Of a stretch of 64,000 bases of DNA, positions 25,728-37,380 are shown piece by piece. The notes below the pieces were generated by a model. The model saw only the letters and a list, made by a program, of their open reading frames with translations, ran no database searches and was not told the DNA's origin. Within the stretch, counting starts at the first letter, position 1. Every line of letters starts with the position of its first letter. The DNA comes from Candidatus Didemnitutus sp. (GTDB taxonomy: Bacteria > Verrucomicrobiota > Verrucomicrobiia > Opitutales > Opitutaceae), in NCBI GenBank assembly GCA_017991595.1, contig JAGOQJ010000003.1, positions 1-64,000 on the forward strand, given 5' to 3'. Made by a program: the position numbers and the translations under genes.

Positions 25728-28187
25728 GTGACCCAACCCGAACACCGCATCCTCCGTGCCTGGCTGACCTCCGCGACGAGCGGTGTCATCGAACTGGATG
25801 CCGACTGGCAGGGGGCGCTGCTGCCGCTGCTCGCGCCCGGCGAGAAGGCTTTCCAGCTGGCGACGCTGGAGCAGGCTGCGCCGGAACTCTACGCGGAGGA
25901 GGCGGCGTATTACGTGGATGACGCGGGGCAGGTGGTGTTCGTGCTCGATCCGCAGGAACACGCGGGGGTGGATTTCGAGCGCACCGCGGTCTATGTTGGC
26001 GGCGATTTCAACGGCTGGCAGGCCGCGATTGGGCGGCCCGAGTGGCAACTGAAGCCCGCGCGCATCGGCGGCCGCGCTTGCTGGAGCGTGAGCGCGCCGG
26101 CGGAGACGCTGCTGCGCGATCCGGCGCTGCGGTTCAAGTTCGTGACCGGCGACGCGCGCTGGCTCGCGCTGCCACCGGATGCGACCAACCGCGTGACGGA
26201 CGAGCAGGGGCACGCGAACCTCGCGCTGCTGCCGCAGCGCACGGGGCGGAATCTCTTCGTCTTCACCACGCAGGCGCCGCTCGACCCGAGCCGCACGTAT
26301 TCGGTGCTGCACCAGCGCGAAGGCGGTGAGCCGTCGCGCATCCGGCTGCGGCAGGGGAAATTTTTCCACGCGCTGCACTCGAAGCTGCCGCTCGGCGCGG
26401 TGGTGCGGCGAGGGGAGACGATTTTCCGGCTGTTCGCGCCGCGCGCGAAGACCGTGCGCCTCGCCCTCATCGAGGAACTCGATGCGCCGGGCGGGGCGCA
26501 TCACTACGACTTGGACAAGCGCCTCGAAGACGGCGAATGGCGCGGCGTGTGGGAGGTGCGGCTCGACCGCAACCTGCACGGCTGGCTCTATTGGTATGCC
26601 GTCAGCGGGCCGCAGAACGTGTTCGGACATTTCCACCCGAACCAGCGCATCCTCGACCCCTACGCGCAGGCGGCGGTCGGTCGCGATGGTCCCGGCATCG
26701 TGCTCGATCCCGAGTGGGTGGGGCAGGCGGACCGCGGTTACCACGCGCCGGCGTGGCAGGATCTTGTCATCGCCGAGGCGCATGTGCGCGATCTCGTCGC
26801 GCAGGCTCCGCTCGAGTTGAACGACGTGGAGCGCCTCGGCTTTGCGGGGCTGCGGCGCTGGGTGGAGAGTCCGGATTTTTATCTCAAGAAACTCGGCGTG
26901 AACGCCGTCGAGCTGCAGCCGGTGACCGAGCACGACAACGCGCGGCGCGAGGAATACCAGTGGGGCTACATGCCGACGAACTGGTTCGCACCGGCCAGCG
27001 CCTACGCCACGGATCCGCGCGGTGCGTCGCAGGTGAAGGAGTTCCAGGAACTCGTCGCCGCGTTCCACCGGCAGGGCATGGCCGTGATCCTCGACGTGGT
27101 TTACAACCACGCCGGCGAGCCGGCGCACCTGATGTTCATCGACAAGCTCTATTACTTCGAGCTCGGCGACGACGGCGCGCTCTCTAACTGGAGCGGTTGC
27201 GGCAACGATCTGCGCTGCCGCTCCGCGATGACCAAGCGCCTCATCATCGAGAGCCTCGTGCACCTGATCGAGGTCTATGGGGTCGACGGTTTCCGCTTCG
27301 ACCTCGCCGAGCTCATCGGGGCCGGCGTGCTCGCGGAGATCGAGGCAGCGCTCAAGCGGGTGAAGCCTGACGTCATCCTCATCGCCGAGCCGTGGAGCTT
27401 CCGCGGGCACATCGCGGATGCGTTGCGCCCGACCGGATTCGCCTCGTGGAACGACGGCTACCGTAACTTCCTCCGCGACTACGTGCGCGGCAGCGGCGCG
27501 GCGGACAAGCTCGAGTATTTTCTCAAGGGCTCGCCCTGGCACTTCGCCTACTGGCCGGCGCAGACGGTGAACTACACCGAGTCGCACGACGACCGCACAT
27601 GGATTGACGTCATCACCGAATGCGGCGACCACAACGGCCTGCGCCCCACGCTGCCCGACGTGCGGCGCACGCACCTGATGGCCGCGGTGCTCTTCGCTTC
27701 GATCGGCATCCCGATGATCAGCGCGGGGCAGGATTTTCTCCGCAGCAAGGGCGGCGTGAACAACACCTACCTGCGCGGCGACCTGAACGCGCTCGATTAC
27801 CGCCGGCTGCGGCGCTTCGCGGGCACGCACCGTTATTTCGCCGACTGGATCGCCTTTCGCCGCAGCGCGGCCGGGCGCCTGCTGCGGCTCTGGTCGCGGC
27901 CGGGCGAGGGATTTTTCCGCGCCTTCGCGGGGCGTGACGGCGCCTCGCTCGCGCTCGTTTACAACGCCGACGGCAGCGAGGGCGCCGAGCGGTTGCTCTT
28001 CGCGATCAATCCGCAAACCGAGGATGCCGCGATCGAGCTGCCGCCGGAGATCGTGGCGCTGCCCTGGCGTTTCGTGGCCGACCAGGATCGGTTCTACCGC
28101 GAGCCGCGCCTAGCCCCGGCGGCGCCGGTGACCGCGGAACTCTTCGTGCCCGCACTTGGTTGCGGAGTTTGGCAGATTGGCGGGTGA
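25728..28187 (+). CDS. GH13 alpha-glucan debranching-type enzyme (pullulanase/isoamylase-like)
   Basis: An 819-residue alpha-amylase superfamily enzyme. Two N-terminal beta-sandwich regions are visible ([10 protein letters not shown] near 87-96, and [17 protein letters not shown] near 230), like CBM48. The barrel shows the four GH13 regions: [17 protein letters not shown] (nucleophile Asp), LIAEPW (acid Glu) and [15 protein letters not shown] resembles the YNWGYDP motif of type I pullulanases, so alpha-1,6 cleavage of glycogen-like polymers is likely. No signal peptide, so it is probably cytoplasmic. GTG start. Branching enzyme is less likely. Confidence 0.8.
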   Translation: MTQPEHRILRAWLTSATSGVIELDADWQGALLPLLAPGEKAFQLATLEQAAPELYAEEAAYYVDDAGQVVFVLDPQEHAGVDFERTAVYVGGDFNGWQAAIGRPEWQLKPARIGGRACWSVSAPAETLLRDPALRFKFVTGDARWLALPPDATNRVTDEQGHANLALLPQRTGRNLFVFTTQAPLDPSRTYSVLHQREGGEPSRIRLRQGKFFHALHSKLPLGAVVRRGETIFRLFAPRAKTVRLALIEELDAPGGAHHYDLDKRLEDGEWRGVWEVRLDRNLHGWLYWYAVSGPQNVFGHFHPNQRILDPYAQAAVGRDGPGIVLDPEWVGQADRGYHAPAWQDLVIAEAHVRDLVAQAPLELNDVERLGFAGLRRWVESPDFYLKKLGVNAVELQPVTEHDNARREEYQWGYMPTNWFAPASAYATDPRGASQVKEFQELVAAFHRQGMAVILDVVYNHAGEPAHLMFIDKLYYFELGDDGALSNWSGCGNDLRCRSAMTKRLIIESLVHLIEVYGVDGFRFDLAELIGAGVLAEIEAALKRVKPDVILIAEPWSFRGHIADALRPTGFASWNDGYRNFLRDYVRGSGAADKLEYFLKGSPWHFAYWPAQTVNYTESHDDRTWIDVITECGDHNGLRPTLPDVRRTHLMAAVLFASIGIPMISAGQDFLRSKGGVNNTYLRGDLNALDYRRLRRFAGTHRYFADWIAFRRSAAGRLLRLWSRPGEGFFRAFAGRDGASLALVYNADGSEGAERLLFAINPQTEDAAIELPPEIVALPWRFVADQDRFYREPRLAPAAPVTAELFVPALGCGVWQIGG

Positions 28188-28190
28188 GGC

Positions 28191-28214
28191 GCGGTGCGTG
28201 CCGGCACGCACCGC
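28191..28214. repeat. Perfect 24-bp palindrome after the GH13 gene
   Basis: The half-site GCGGTGCGTGCC is followed directly by its exact reverse complement, starting 4 nt after the stop codon. There is no loop and no T-run. It could stabilise the mRNA 3' end, act in termination with Rho, or be a protein site in front of gap. Confidence 0.7.
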
Positions 28215-28300
28215 GGTGGCGCGTCAGGGCAATTCCATGACACTTATTCGCATGATGCGCGCAGGTATCGCACTTGCCAACGCCGGGGGGCTGGCCTTGA

Positions 28301-29398
<1,098 letters not shown>

Positions 29399-29409
29399 GT
29401 CTCAGCGTC

Positions 29410-29477
29410 GGGCTGATGGCCCGGAATCTCACGTTTCTCACGGAGGCGGGGCCATCAGCCCCGCCTTCATTTTTTTC
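29410..29477 (+). terminator. Terminator or attenuator between gap and pgk
   Basis: A 13-bp perfect stem (GGGCTGATGGCCC at 29410-29422 with its complement at 29449-29461) encloses a 26-nt loop and is followed by a run of seven T at 29470-29476. The pgk start codon is 12 nt after the T-run. Read-through would let gap and pgk be made at different levels. Confidence 0.8.
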
Positions 29478-29488
29478 ACCTTACTTCC

Positions 29489-30733
29489 ATGGCTAAATTC
29501 AAATCGATTCGCGATCTTCAGCTCGCCGGCAAACGCGTCCTCATGCGCGTGGACTTCAACGTCCCGCAGGACAAGGCCACCGGCGCCATCACCAACAACG
29601 CCCGCATCGTCGCGGCGCTCCCCACGATCAAATACGCCCTCGAGCAGGGCGCCTCGGTCGTCCTCATGTCGCACCTCGGTCGCCCCGATGGGCAGCGCAT
29701 CGCCAAGTTCTCCCTCAAGCCCGTGGCGGCCGAGTTGGAGAAGCTCCTCGGCAAGCCCGTGACCTTCCTCGACGACTGCGTCGGCACCGCCGTCGAAGGC
29801 GCCTGCGCCAAGCTCGCCCCCGGCAGCGTCGTGCTGCTCGAGAATCTCCGCTTCCACATCGAGGAGGAGACGAAGGTGAAGCTCGAGGACGGTTCCAAGA
29901 AAGCCGCCGACAAGGCCGCCATCGCTGCATTCTGCGCCAGCCTCTCGAAACTCGGCGACGTTTACGTGAACGACGCCTTCGGCACCGCCCACCGCGCGCA
30001 CAGCTCGATGGTCGGCGTCGCCCTCAAGGAAAAGGCCGCCGGTTTCCTCATGGAAGCCGAGCTAAAGGCCTTCAACAAGGTGCTCGATAATCCCGATCGC
30101 CCGCTGCTCGCCATCCTCGGCGGCGCGAAGATCGCGGACAAGATTCCCCTCATCAACAACCTACTCGACAAGGCCAACAAGGTCATCATCGGCGGCGGCA
30201 TGGCCTACACCTTCCATCAGGTGAACCGCGGCATGAAGATCGGTGCGTCGCTCTTCGATCCCGAGGGCGCAAAGATCGTCGCCGAACTTGAAGCCAAGGC
30301 GAAAGCGAAGGGCGTGGAACTCATCTTCCCCGTCGACTTCATCTGCGCCGACAAGTTCGCGCCCGACGCGACCACGCAACCGGCCACGCTCGAGAGCGGC
30401 ATTCCCGATGGCTGGATGGGCCTCGATGCCGGCCCGAAGTCCATCGAGCTCTACCGCCAGGCCATCCTCGCCTCCAAGACGATCGTCTGGAACGGCCCGG
30501 CCGGCGTGTTCGAGTTCGACGCCTTTGCCGGCGCCACCAAGGCGATGGCGGCCGACATCATCGAAGCCACCGCCAAGGGCGCGACGACTGTCGTCGGCGG
30601 CGGCGACACCGCCACCGCGGCGAAGAAATTCGGCGCGGCCAAGAAGGTCTCGCACTGCTCCACCGGCGGCGGCGCCAGCCTTGAGTTCCTCGAGGGCAAG
30701 GTGCTCCCCGGCGTCGCGTTCCTCGAGGCCTGA
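29489..30733 (+). CDS. pgk: Phosphoglycerate kinase
   Basis: A 414-residue glycolytic kinase. The N-terminal motif [11 protein letters not shown], then [41 protein letters not shown] and the C-terminal nucleotide motif GGGDTATA with [13 protein letters not shown] are all standard. The start codon lies just after the terminator-like hairpin that follows gap. A strong terminator closes the gene. Confidence 0.97.
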   Translation: MAKFKSIRDLQLAGKRVLMRVDFNVPQDKATGAITNNARIVAALPTIKYALEQGASVVLMSHLGRPDGQRIAKFSLKPVAAELEKLLGKPVTFLDDCVGTAVEGACAKLAPGSVVLLENLRFHIEEETKVKLEDGSKKAADKAAIAAFCASLSKLGDVYVNDAFGTAHRAHSSMVGVALKEKAAGFLMEAELKAFNKVLDNPDRPLLAILGGAKIADKIPLINNLLDKANKVIIGGGMAYTFHQVNRGMKIGASLFDPEGAKIVAELEAKAKAKGVELIFPVDFICADKFAPDATTQPATLESGIPDGWMGLDAGPKSIELYRQAILASKTIVWNGPAGVFEFDAFAGATKAMAADIIEATAKGATTVVGGGDTATAAKKFGAAKKVSHCSTGGGASLEFLEGKVLPGVAFLEA

Positions 30734-30755
30734 GCTCGTTTCTTGTTTCGCTTTC

Positions 30756-30790
30756 AGGCGGAGTCCCTTCGGGCGACTCCGCCTTTTTCT
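30756..30790 (+). terminator. Intrinsic terminator after pgk
   Basis: A 10-bp perfect stem AGGCGGAGTC/GACTCCGCCT (30756-30765 and 30775-30784) with a 9-nt loop containing TTCG is followed by TTTTCTTT. It sits about 20 nt after the pgk stop. Confidence 0.9.
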
Positions 30791-30890
30791 TTGGCTCGGA
30801 CGGTGCCGGACGCGCCGCCTGCCGCCAGCTGTGTCTCGACCCAAAATTCTACTCGCACCGCCCCGGCTGGTGCCTCCAAATTTGCCGCCT

Positions 30891-31694
<804 letters not shown>

Positions 31695-31887
31695 GTTGTC
31701 GGCGCCGCTCGCCGATCCCGGCGAGACAGTGCGTGGGTTACTCTCCCGACCTCGGGGATTCCCCGGCTTGAGCCGGAGCTGAACCACAGGGCGCACCTCG
31801 CGTTCGTTGCGGGCTGCGCCTACGTGAAACTGCGATTGTGGTGCGTTGCAGGCTTGCCGGACCGGTCGGCGCACCTATTTGTCCCGC
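31695..31887. other. 193-bp spacer with several hairpins
   Basis: No gene seen. Hairpins include CTCGCCG/CGGCGAG (31709-31726), CCGGCT/AGCCGG near 31764-31779 and GGCGCA/TGCGCC near 31791-31833. None has a T-run. The first may help end the tpiA transcript. The others resemble dispersed GC-rich hairpin repeats. Confidence 0.4.
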
Positions 31888-32883
31888 ATGCCCCTCCACG
31901 CTGCTGCGCGCTGCCTGCTGCTCGCATTGGTCATCCTTGTCTGCCATTCGGTCCACGCCGCTGCGCCGGCGGAATGGGCCGTAACGGTCAATTTCCCCGC
32001 CCCGGCGCAGGAAACGGAGCAACGCATCCGGACGGACCGCGGCGACGAGGTGGCGCTGCGGCGCTTCGTGGAGGTGAGCGGGGAGCGCTTCATCCTCACG
32101 CGGATCACGTATCCGGTGACGCCACTCGCCGTGCACCGCGGCGCGCTCTTCAAGCACACCATCGAGACGCTCATGAACTCGCGCTCGGGCGAGATCCGGG
32201 AGGACAACCAGTTCGAGCTCGGCACCTATGCCGGGCATCGCCTGCTCATTGAGCAGCGGCGCGAGCGAAGCCTGCGTGAAGTGCGCTTGTTGCTCGTTGG
32301 CGGCGCGCTCTATTTCGCCAGTGCGGAGTGGCCGGCGGCCGCCGGACAGTCGGCGCGCGTGAAGGAGTTTTGGTCCAGTCTCGCGGTCGCGCCCGCTTAT
32401 GCGGATGCGCGGGTGATGGACGATCGCAGCCGTTGGCGCGAGCTCGCGCAGGGCAATTTCCAGCTGCGCTACGATTCGAGCCGCTGGTTCCGCGATCCGG
32501 CCACGGTGGAGGAGAACCTGATCGTGCTGCTGCGCGTGGACGAGCTGGCCGAAGCGGAGTTCATGGCCGGACCCCAGGTGCAGGCCGCGACGATGGAGGA
32601 ACTCGTGCTGGCGACCGCGAAGGAAAGCGCCGAGCGCGTGACGATGCGCCGTCGCGGCAAGAAACTGCAGGGCAGCACCACGGTCGAGGAGCTGCGTTTC
32701 AGCGTGCGCGTGGACGGAGTCACCTACGAGAATCACGGCTATTTCTACAACGGCCCCGAAGGCTCCGTGCAGGTGCGGGCGTGGTCGCCGGAGAAAAATT
32801 TTGCCGAGGTCGAGGGGGACATCGCGGAGTTGCTCGACGGTCTCTCGATCGCCAAGGCGCGGATGGGGCTCGTCGCGCGCTGA
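31888..32883 (+). CDS. Secreted protein of unknown function
   Basis: A 331-residue product with a clear Sec signal peptide (about residues 1-24, hydrophobic LLLALVILV, cleavage likely after HA). The mature part is mixed alpha/beta without recognised motifs or catalytic signature. I do not recognise a family. ATG 31888 was chosen because it puts the signal peptide at the N-terminus. It is convergent with the next gene; the two stop codons are adjacent. Confidence 0.7.
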   Translation: MPLHAAARCLLLALVILVCHSVHAAAPAEWAVTVNFPAPAQETEQRIRTDRGDEVALRRFVEVSGERFILTRITYPVTPLAVHRGALFKHTIETLMNSRSGEIREDNQFELGTYAGHRLLIEQRRERSLREVRLLLVGGALYFASAEWPAAAGQSARVKEFWSSLAVAPAYADARVMDDRSRWRELAQGNFQLRYDSSRWFRDPATVEENLIVLLRVDELAEAEFMAGPQVQAATMEELVLATAKESAERVTMRRRGKKLQGSTTVEELRFSVRVDGVTYENHGYFYNGPEGSVQVRAWSPEKNFAEVEGDIAELLDGLSIAKARMGLVAR

Positions 32884-33357
32884 TCAGTTGGCGCGGTAGA
32901 ACTCGTCCAACAGCGCGGCGACTGGCGCGGCCAGTTCCTCGCGCGGACAAGCGGAGGCGATCAACTCGGCCAGTTGCGCGGTCTCCTCGTCGCCGCAGGT
33001 GCGGTGCGTGAGCAGGATCTGATGCAGCGAGAGCTGACGGGCGCCGGCGGCGAGTTCGGCCCGGTCGGCGAAGTCGTAGAGCGTGGCGGTGTGGAAGAGC
33101 AGCTCGGCGTAGGTCGCGCAGCGTTCGCGCGCGAGGTCGTCGGGCAACTGGTCGCGCAGGCGCTCGAATTGCGTAGCGGCATCGAGGGCGAGGAAGCGCT
33201 CGGGCGGCAACGGGAAGAGCTTGGCCTGCAGGTCGAAGGCGAGCCGCAGCCCGCGCTCCACTTCGGCGGGCAGGTTGCGCGCGTCGCAGAGCGCGGCGAC
33301 GAGCGCCCGCAGGCGGTCGATCTCGCGGAGCAGGTAGTCGTCGCGTTGGGCACCCAT
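32884..33357 (-). CDS. Conserved-type alpha-helical protein of unknown function
   Basis: A 157-residue, predominantly helical protein with no signal or membrane segment. The start DDYLLREIDRLRALVAAL resembles the opening of a small uncharacterised helical family (possibly DUF6483; from memory, not tested). It begins 1 nt after the ispA stop on the same strand, so the two are likely one transcript. Function unknown. Confidence 0.6.
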   Translation of the reverse strand: MGAQRDDYLLREIDRLRALVAALCDARNLPAEVERGLRLAFDLQAKLFPLPPERFLALDAATQFERLRDQLPDDLARERCATYAELLFHTATLYDFADRAELAAGARQLSLHQILLTHRTCGDEETAQLAELIASACPREELAAPVAALLDEFYRAN

Positions 33358-33358
33358 G

Positions 33359-34264
33359 TCAGTTTTTCCGCGTGGCCATCCGCTCAGCCAACGCCACGAG
33401 GAAGCGGGAGTCGCCGCCGAGGCCGGCGAGCGCGTCGAGTGCGAGGCGCGTCTGGGTCTCGGCGTGACGGCGGGCCGCGTCGAGGCCGTGCAGCTTCACA
33501 TAGGTCGTCTTGTCGGCCCGCGCGTCCTTGCCAGCGGTCTTGCCGAGAGTGGCGGTGTCCGCGGTCGCGTCGAGGATGTCGTCGACGATCTGGAAGGCGA
33601 GGCCGAGGCTGCGTCCGGCCTCGCGGAGGCGGGCCAGATCCGCCTCACCCGCGCTGCCGCAATGTCCGCCGAGAGCGAGGGCGGCCGAGATCATGGCGGC
33701 GGTCTTGTTGAGGTGGATGAAATCGAGGTCGGCGGCGGTGGCGTCGGTCTTCCGCTCGGCGAGCAAGTCCTCCATCTGACCGCCGATGAGCTGGGCGCTG
33801 CCGGCGGCCTCGGCGAGCTCGTGCGTGAGGCGCAGGCCGAGCGCGGGCGCGGCGGCGTAGTGCCGGGCGAGGAGTTGGAAGGCGAAGGTGAGGAGCGCGT
33901 CGCCGGCGAGCAGGGCCGTGGCCTCGTCGAATTGCTTGTGCGCGGTCGGACGGCCGCGGCGGAGGTCGTCGTTGTCCATGCACGGCAGGTCGTCGTGCAC
34001 GAGCGAGTAGGTGTGGAGGCACTCGATGGCGACGGCGGCCGGAAGTGCGTCTGCGCTTCGGGACGGCAGGGAATCCGCGGCGCGGCCGAAAACGTCGGCG
34101 GCGGCGAGCACGAGGACGGGACGCAGCCGTTTGCCGCCGGCCTGCAGGCTGTAGCGCATGGCGGCGTGGAGGCGGCCGGGCCGGGTGGCGGCGGGCGGGA
34201 GCAGGTCGTCGATCCCGCGTTCGACGCGGTCGACATAGGCCTGGAGCTGGGCAGCGAATTCCAT
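33359..34264 (-). CDS. ispA: Polyprenyl (farnesyl-type) diphosphate synthase
   Basis: A 301-residue trans-prenyltransferase that elongates allylic diphosphates with isopentenyl diphosphate. The first aspartate-rich motif is [18 protein letters not shown] and the second is [18 protein letters not shown] binds substrate. Residues before the first motif and the two-residue insert in DDLPCMD fit short-chain farnesyl or geranylgeranyl synthases. It probably supplies precursors for undecaprenyl phosphate and quinones. Confidence 0.9.
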   Translation of the reverse strand: MEFAAQLQAYVDRVERGIDDLLPPAATRPGRLHAAMRYSLQAGGKRLRPVLVLAAADVFGRAADSLPSRSADALPAAVAIECLHTYSLVHDDLPCMDNDDLRRGRPTAHKQFDEATALLAGDALLTFAFQLLARHYAAAPALGLRLTHELAEAAGSAQLIGGQMEDLLAERKTDATAADLDFIHLNKTAAMISAALALGGHCGSAGEADLARLREAGRSLGLAFQIVDDILDATADTATLGKTAGKDARADKTTYVKLHGLDAARRHAETQTRLALDALAGLGGDSRFLVALAERMATRKN

Positions 34265-34378
34265 GCGCGCCGCACTGTCCGGCGCAGACGGAGGGTTGGC
34301 AAACTTTTGTTCGCCCGGCCCGGGCCAAGAAAGGCTCGCCACCGCGGGCGGGCGGGGTTTTATCCGGTCGACGTTACG

Positions 34379-34648
34379 ATGCCCACCTACGAATACGTCT
34401 GCACCAAATGCGGTCACGAGATGGAAGCGTTCCAGTCCATGAAGGACGAACCGCTCAAGAAGTGTCCGGCCTGCAAGAAATCCGGCCTGAAGCGCAAGGT
34501 CGGCGGCGGCGCGGGGCTCATCTTCAAGGGCTCCGGCTTCTACATCACCGACTACAAGAAGAAGTCGGGCGGTGAGAAGTCCGGCGACGGCGCAAAATCC
34601 TCTTCGAAGTCCAGCGAGTCGAAACCTGCGGCTCAGGCCGCCAAATAG
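34379..34648 (+). CDS. FmdB-family zinc ribbon protein
   Basis: An 89-residue protein starting [19 protein letters not shown], the hallmark of FmdB/CxxC regulatory-type zinc ribbons. Cysteine pairs are CTKC and CPAC. The C-terminal third is a low-complexity Ser/Lys/Ala tail. Role unproven in the family. It is divergent from ispA across 114 bp. Confidence 0.88.
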   Translation: MPTYEYVCTKCGHEMEAFQSMKDEPLKKCPACKKSGLKRKVGGGAGLIFKGSGFYITDYKKKSGGEKSGDGAKSSSKSSESKPAAQAAK

Positions 34649-34657
34649 TGCTCTGCC

Positions 34658-35371
34658 ATGGCTGACAAAAAGATCGAGAAAGCCCTCTACGGTCCCAGCA
34701 CGCTCGAGGTTGCCCTCGGCGCCGTGCTCGGCCTCGCGCTCGGTGTCGCGGTGGCCTGCGTTTACCTCGTGTTGAAGCCGGTCCAGCTGGTGAAGGAGAC
34801 GCCGAAGGAAGTGGCGCAAGGCGTGGTCTATTATCTGCCCGGCAAGACCGATGCGACCAAGGCTCGCGCGTGGCAGGCCAAGCAGGCGACTTTCGTGAGC
34901 GGCGGCGAAATCATCGCCACCGAGGAGGAGTTGAACGCGTGGGCGGCTTCGCTCGGCGGCACCGCGCCCGCCGCGGCACCGGCGGCGGCTCCCAAGGCCC
35001 CCGCGCAGCCCGGTGCGCCGGCCGCGCCGGCGGACAATGCGTTCCTCAGCGCCAGCGGCTTGAATTTCCGGCTCGAGGGCGAGCGGATGCACGTGTCGCA
35101 GAAGGTGCTCTTCAATTACTTCGGCCTGACGAAGGAAGTCATTCTGCAGTCCGCGGGCGGATTCGTGCGCGCGGGCGAGGGCTTCGTGTTCCAGCCCGAG
35201 GCGGTCTATCTCGGCTCGTGTCCGTTGCACGCCGTGCCCGGCACGACGGGGGCTCTGCTGGGCACGCTGCTGAAGCAGCAAAAGGTGCCCGACGAATTCC
35301 GGGCGGCCTGGGCCAAGATCTCCGCCATCGCGGTCGAGGGCGGCCTGTTGAAGGTCACCACGCAGCCCTGA
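34658..35371 (+). CDS. Single-pass membrane protein, unknown function
   Basis: A 237-residue protein with one transmembrane helix at about residues 18-38 (LGAVLGLALGVAVACVYLVL) after a short cytoplasmic start. An Ala/Pro-rich linker (about 105-125) divides two small periplasmic regions. No recognised family. It lies 9 nt after the FmdB-like gene and 19 nt before murJ, so the three probably form an operon. Confidence 0.6.
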   Translation: MADKKIEKALYGPSTLEVALGAVLGLALGVAVACVYLVLKPVQLVKETPKEVAQGVVYYLPGKTDATKARAWQAKQATFVSGGEIIATEEELNAWAASLGGTAPAAAPAAAPKAPAQPGAPAAPADNAFLSASGLNFRLEGERMHVSQKVLFNYFGLTKEVILQSAGGFVRAGEGFVFQPEAVYLGSCPLHAVPGTTGALLGTLLKQQKVPDEFRAAWAKISAIAVEGGLLKVTTQP

Positions 35372-35390
35372 CGGCGCGTCGGCGCGGCCT

Positions 35391-36977
35391 GTGTCGAGGA
35401 ACTTCAAGAACATCAGCATCGTGGCGGCGGCCACGGTCGCTTCGCGCGTGCTGGGCTTGGTGCGGGAGATGGCGACGGCCGCAGTGTTCGGCGCGAGCGC
35501 GCTGAACTCGGCGTTCGTCTCGGCCTTCACGTTGCCGAATCTCTTCCGCCGCCTGCTGGGCGAAGGGGCGTTGACGGCGGCCTTCGTGCCGACGCTCACG
35601 CACGAGTTGGAGCAACAGCAGCGCGAGGGAGCCTTCCGGCTCGTGAGCAAGGTGGCCAGCTGGCTGCTCGTGGTGACGACAGCAATCGTCGCGCTGGCGA
35701 TGCTGCTCTTCGCCAACGCCGAGGGCGCAATCCGTCTGGCGGTCGAGTGGGGCGTGGCCGAGGAGACGGCGCGACGGCTCTTGCTGGGCGCCGACTTGGC
35801 GCTGGTGCTGTTCCCTTACATGATCTTCGTCTGCCTCGCGGCGGCGTTCAGCGCGGCGTGTCAGGTGCTGGGGCGTTTCACCGAGCCGGCGCTCTCGCCG
35901 ATCTGGTTGAACGTGGCGGTGCTCGCGGCGCTCGGGGCGGGCGCGTGGTGGGCGTGGGATGCGCCGGAGCGGATGAACCTGCTGTGCGCGGGCGTGTTGA
36001 TCGGCGGTTTTCTGCAGATGGCTGTGCCGGGCTGGGTGCTGTGGCGCGAAGGCTGGCGGCCGGCTTTCGATTTGCGGCCTGACGAGCGCGTGCGTGAGAT
36101 CCTGCGTTTGATGGGGCCGACCGTGATCGGTTCGGCGATCTACCTGATCAACATCTCCGTGGCGCGCTTCCTCGGCTTGTCGTTGAACGACAGCGCGGCG
36201 GCGGTGCTGAACCTCGCGACGCGCGTGATGGAGCTGCCGATCGGCGTGTTCACCATCGCGGTCGCCACGGTGGTCTTCCCGCTGATCGCGAAGCACGCGG
36301 CGCGGGAGGATTGGCCGGCGCTCACCGCGAGTTATCACAAGGGGCTGCGGCTCGTGCTGGTGATCAACATCCCGGCGGCGGCGGGGCTCGTGCTGCTGGC
36401 GGAGCCGATCACGCGATTGCTGTTCGAACGCGGGGCGTTCCACGCCGGCGACACGCAGCTGATGACGCCGGTGCTGGCGGCCTTCGGACTCGGGTTGCCG
36501 TTCGTGTCGTTCACGAGCGTGGCGTTGCGGGGCTTCTATGCGTTGCGCGACACGGCGACGCCGGTGCGGGCGGCGGCGTTGAGCTTTGCGGTGAACCTCG
36601 GGCTGAGCCTCGTGCTGATGCGATATTTTTCCACGGTGGGTCTGGCGCTGGCGAGCACAGCGGCGGTCGGTGTGCAGCTGGTCTATCTGCAGCGCCATCT
36701 GGTGCGGAAGCACGCTGGCTTCGGACTGGGCGTGTTGGGCCCGAATCTGGTCAAGATCCTGGTCGCGACCGTCGTGATGAGCGTCGTGGTGTGGGCGGGT
36801 GCGCGAGGAGCGGCGCTTTTCGCCGGCGGGCGGCTGGGCGACTGGCTGGCGATCGGTGGTGTGATCCCGCTCGCGGCCTTGGTTTACGGCGGCATCCTTT
36901 GGGTCTGGCGAATCGAAGGGCGCGAGGACCTAGAGCACTTGTTCGCGAAGTTCACCGCGCGGAAGCGGGCGTCCTGA
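35391..36977 (+). CDS. murJ: Lipid II flippase MurJ
   Basis: A 528-residue MVF-family membrane protein with about 14 hydrophobic helices. The N-terminus ASRVLGLVREMATAAVFGAS and FTLPNLFRRLLGEGALTAAFVP are MurJ signatures. Conserved Arg and Glu residues needed for lipid II transport in the family are present in these motifs. The GTG start at 35391 gives the usual N-terminus. It completes the lipid II pathway encoded in the dcw cluster. Confidence 0.95.
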   Translation: MSRNFKNISIVAAATVASRVLGLVREMATAAVFGASALNSAFVSAFTLPNLFRRLLGEGALTAAFVPTLTHELEQQQREGAFRLVSKVASWLLVVTTAIVALAMLLFANAEGAIRLAVEWGVAEETARRLLLGADLALVLFPYMIFVCLAAAFSAACQVLGRFTEPALSPIWLNVAVLAALGAGAWWAWDAPERMNLLCAGVLIGGFLQMAVPGWVLWREGWRPAFDLRPDERVREILRLMGPTVIGSAIYLINISVARFLGLSLNDSAAAVLNLATRVMELPIGVFTIAVATVVFPLIAKHAAREDWPALTASYHKGLRLVLVINIPAAAGLVLLAEPITRLLFERGAFHAGDTQLMTPVLAAFGLGLPFVSFTSVALRGFYALRDTATPVRAAALSFAVNLGLSLVLMRYFSTVGLALASTAAVGVQLVYLQRHLVRKHAGFGLGVLGPNLVKILVATVVMSVVVWAGARGAALFAGGRLGDWLAIGGVIPLAALVYGGILWVWRIEGREDLEHLFAKFTARKRAS

Positions 36978-37028
36978 GCTGCGGATGAAGCGGGTTGCGG
37001 CGTTGTCGCGCGTGTCTAGGGTGGCGCC

Positions 37029-37310
37029 ATGAGTTCCTCCCTTGTGGTCACGCACAACGAACAGGCTTCCCGCTACGAGATCGCCGTCGATGGGTTTGTG
37101 GCGGTGGCCGAATATGAGCTGCAGGACGGCCGGCAGATCTTCACGCACACGCTGGTGCCGCCGCAGCTGCGCGGACGCGGCTTGGCGGAGGCCTTGGTGC
37201 GGCGGGCGCTGGACGACGCGCGCGCGGCGGGCCGCAAGGTCGTGCCGGCTTGTTCCTACGTGGATGTTTTCATGCAGCGGCACCCCGACTATCAGGCCCT
37301 GCGCGCCTGA
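37029..37310 (+). CDS. Small GNAT-family N-acetyltransferase
   Basis: A 93-residue minimal GNAT fold of the YjdJ/GCN5-like type. TLVPPQLRGRGLAEALVRRAL carries the acetyl-CoA pyrophosphate motif RGRGLA. CSYVDVFMQRHPDY near the end is typical of this short subfamily. Substrate unknown. No operon partner is evident. Confidence 0.85.
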   Translation: MSSSLVVTHNEQASRYEIAVDGFVAVAEYELQDGRQIFTHTLVPPQLRGRGLAEALVRRALDDARAAGRKVVPACSYVDVFMQRHPDYQALRA

Positions 37311-37380
37311 GGTATTTTCTGCAACTGAAGTTTGCTCCCGGGGCTTGAGCACGGGTTGAAGCCGACATTAGAGTGAGGCC

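Noticed and set aside
25620..28016. Long minus-strand extension of the mnmA frame across the GH13 gene
   Set aside because: The part before the PP-loop start is low-complexity antisense of the GH13 enzyme, whose four catalytic regions are clear on the plus strand.
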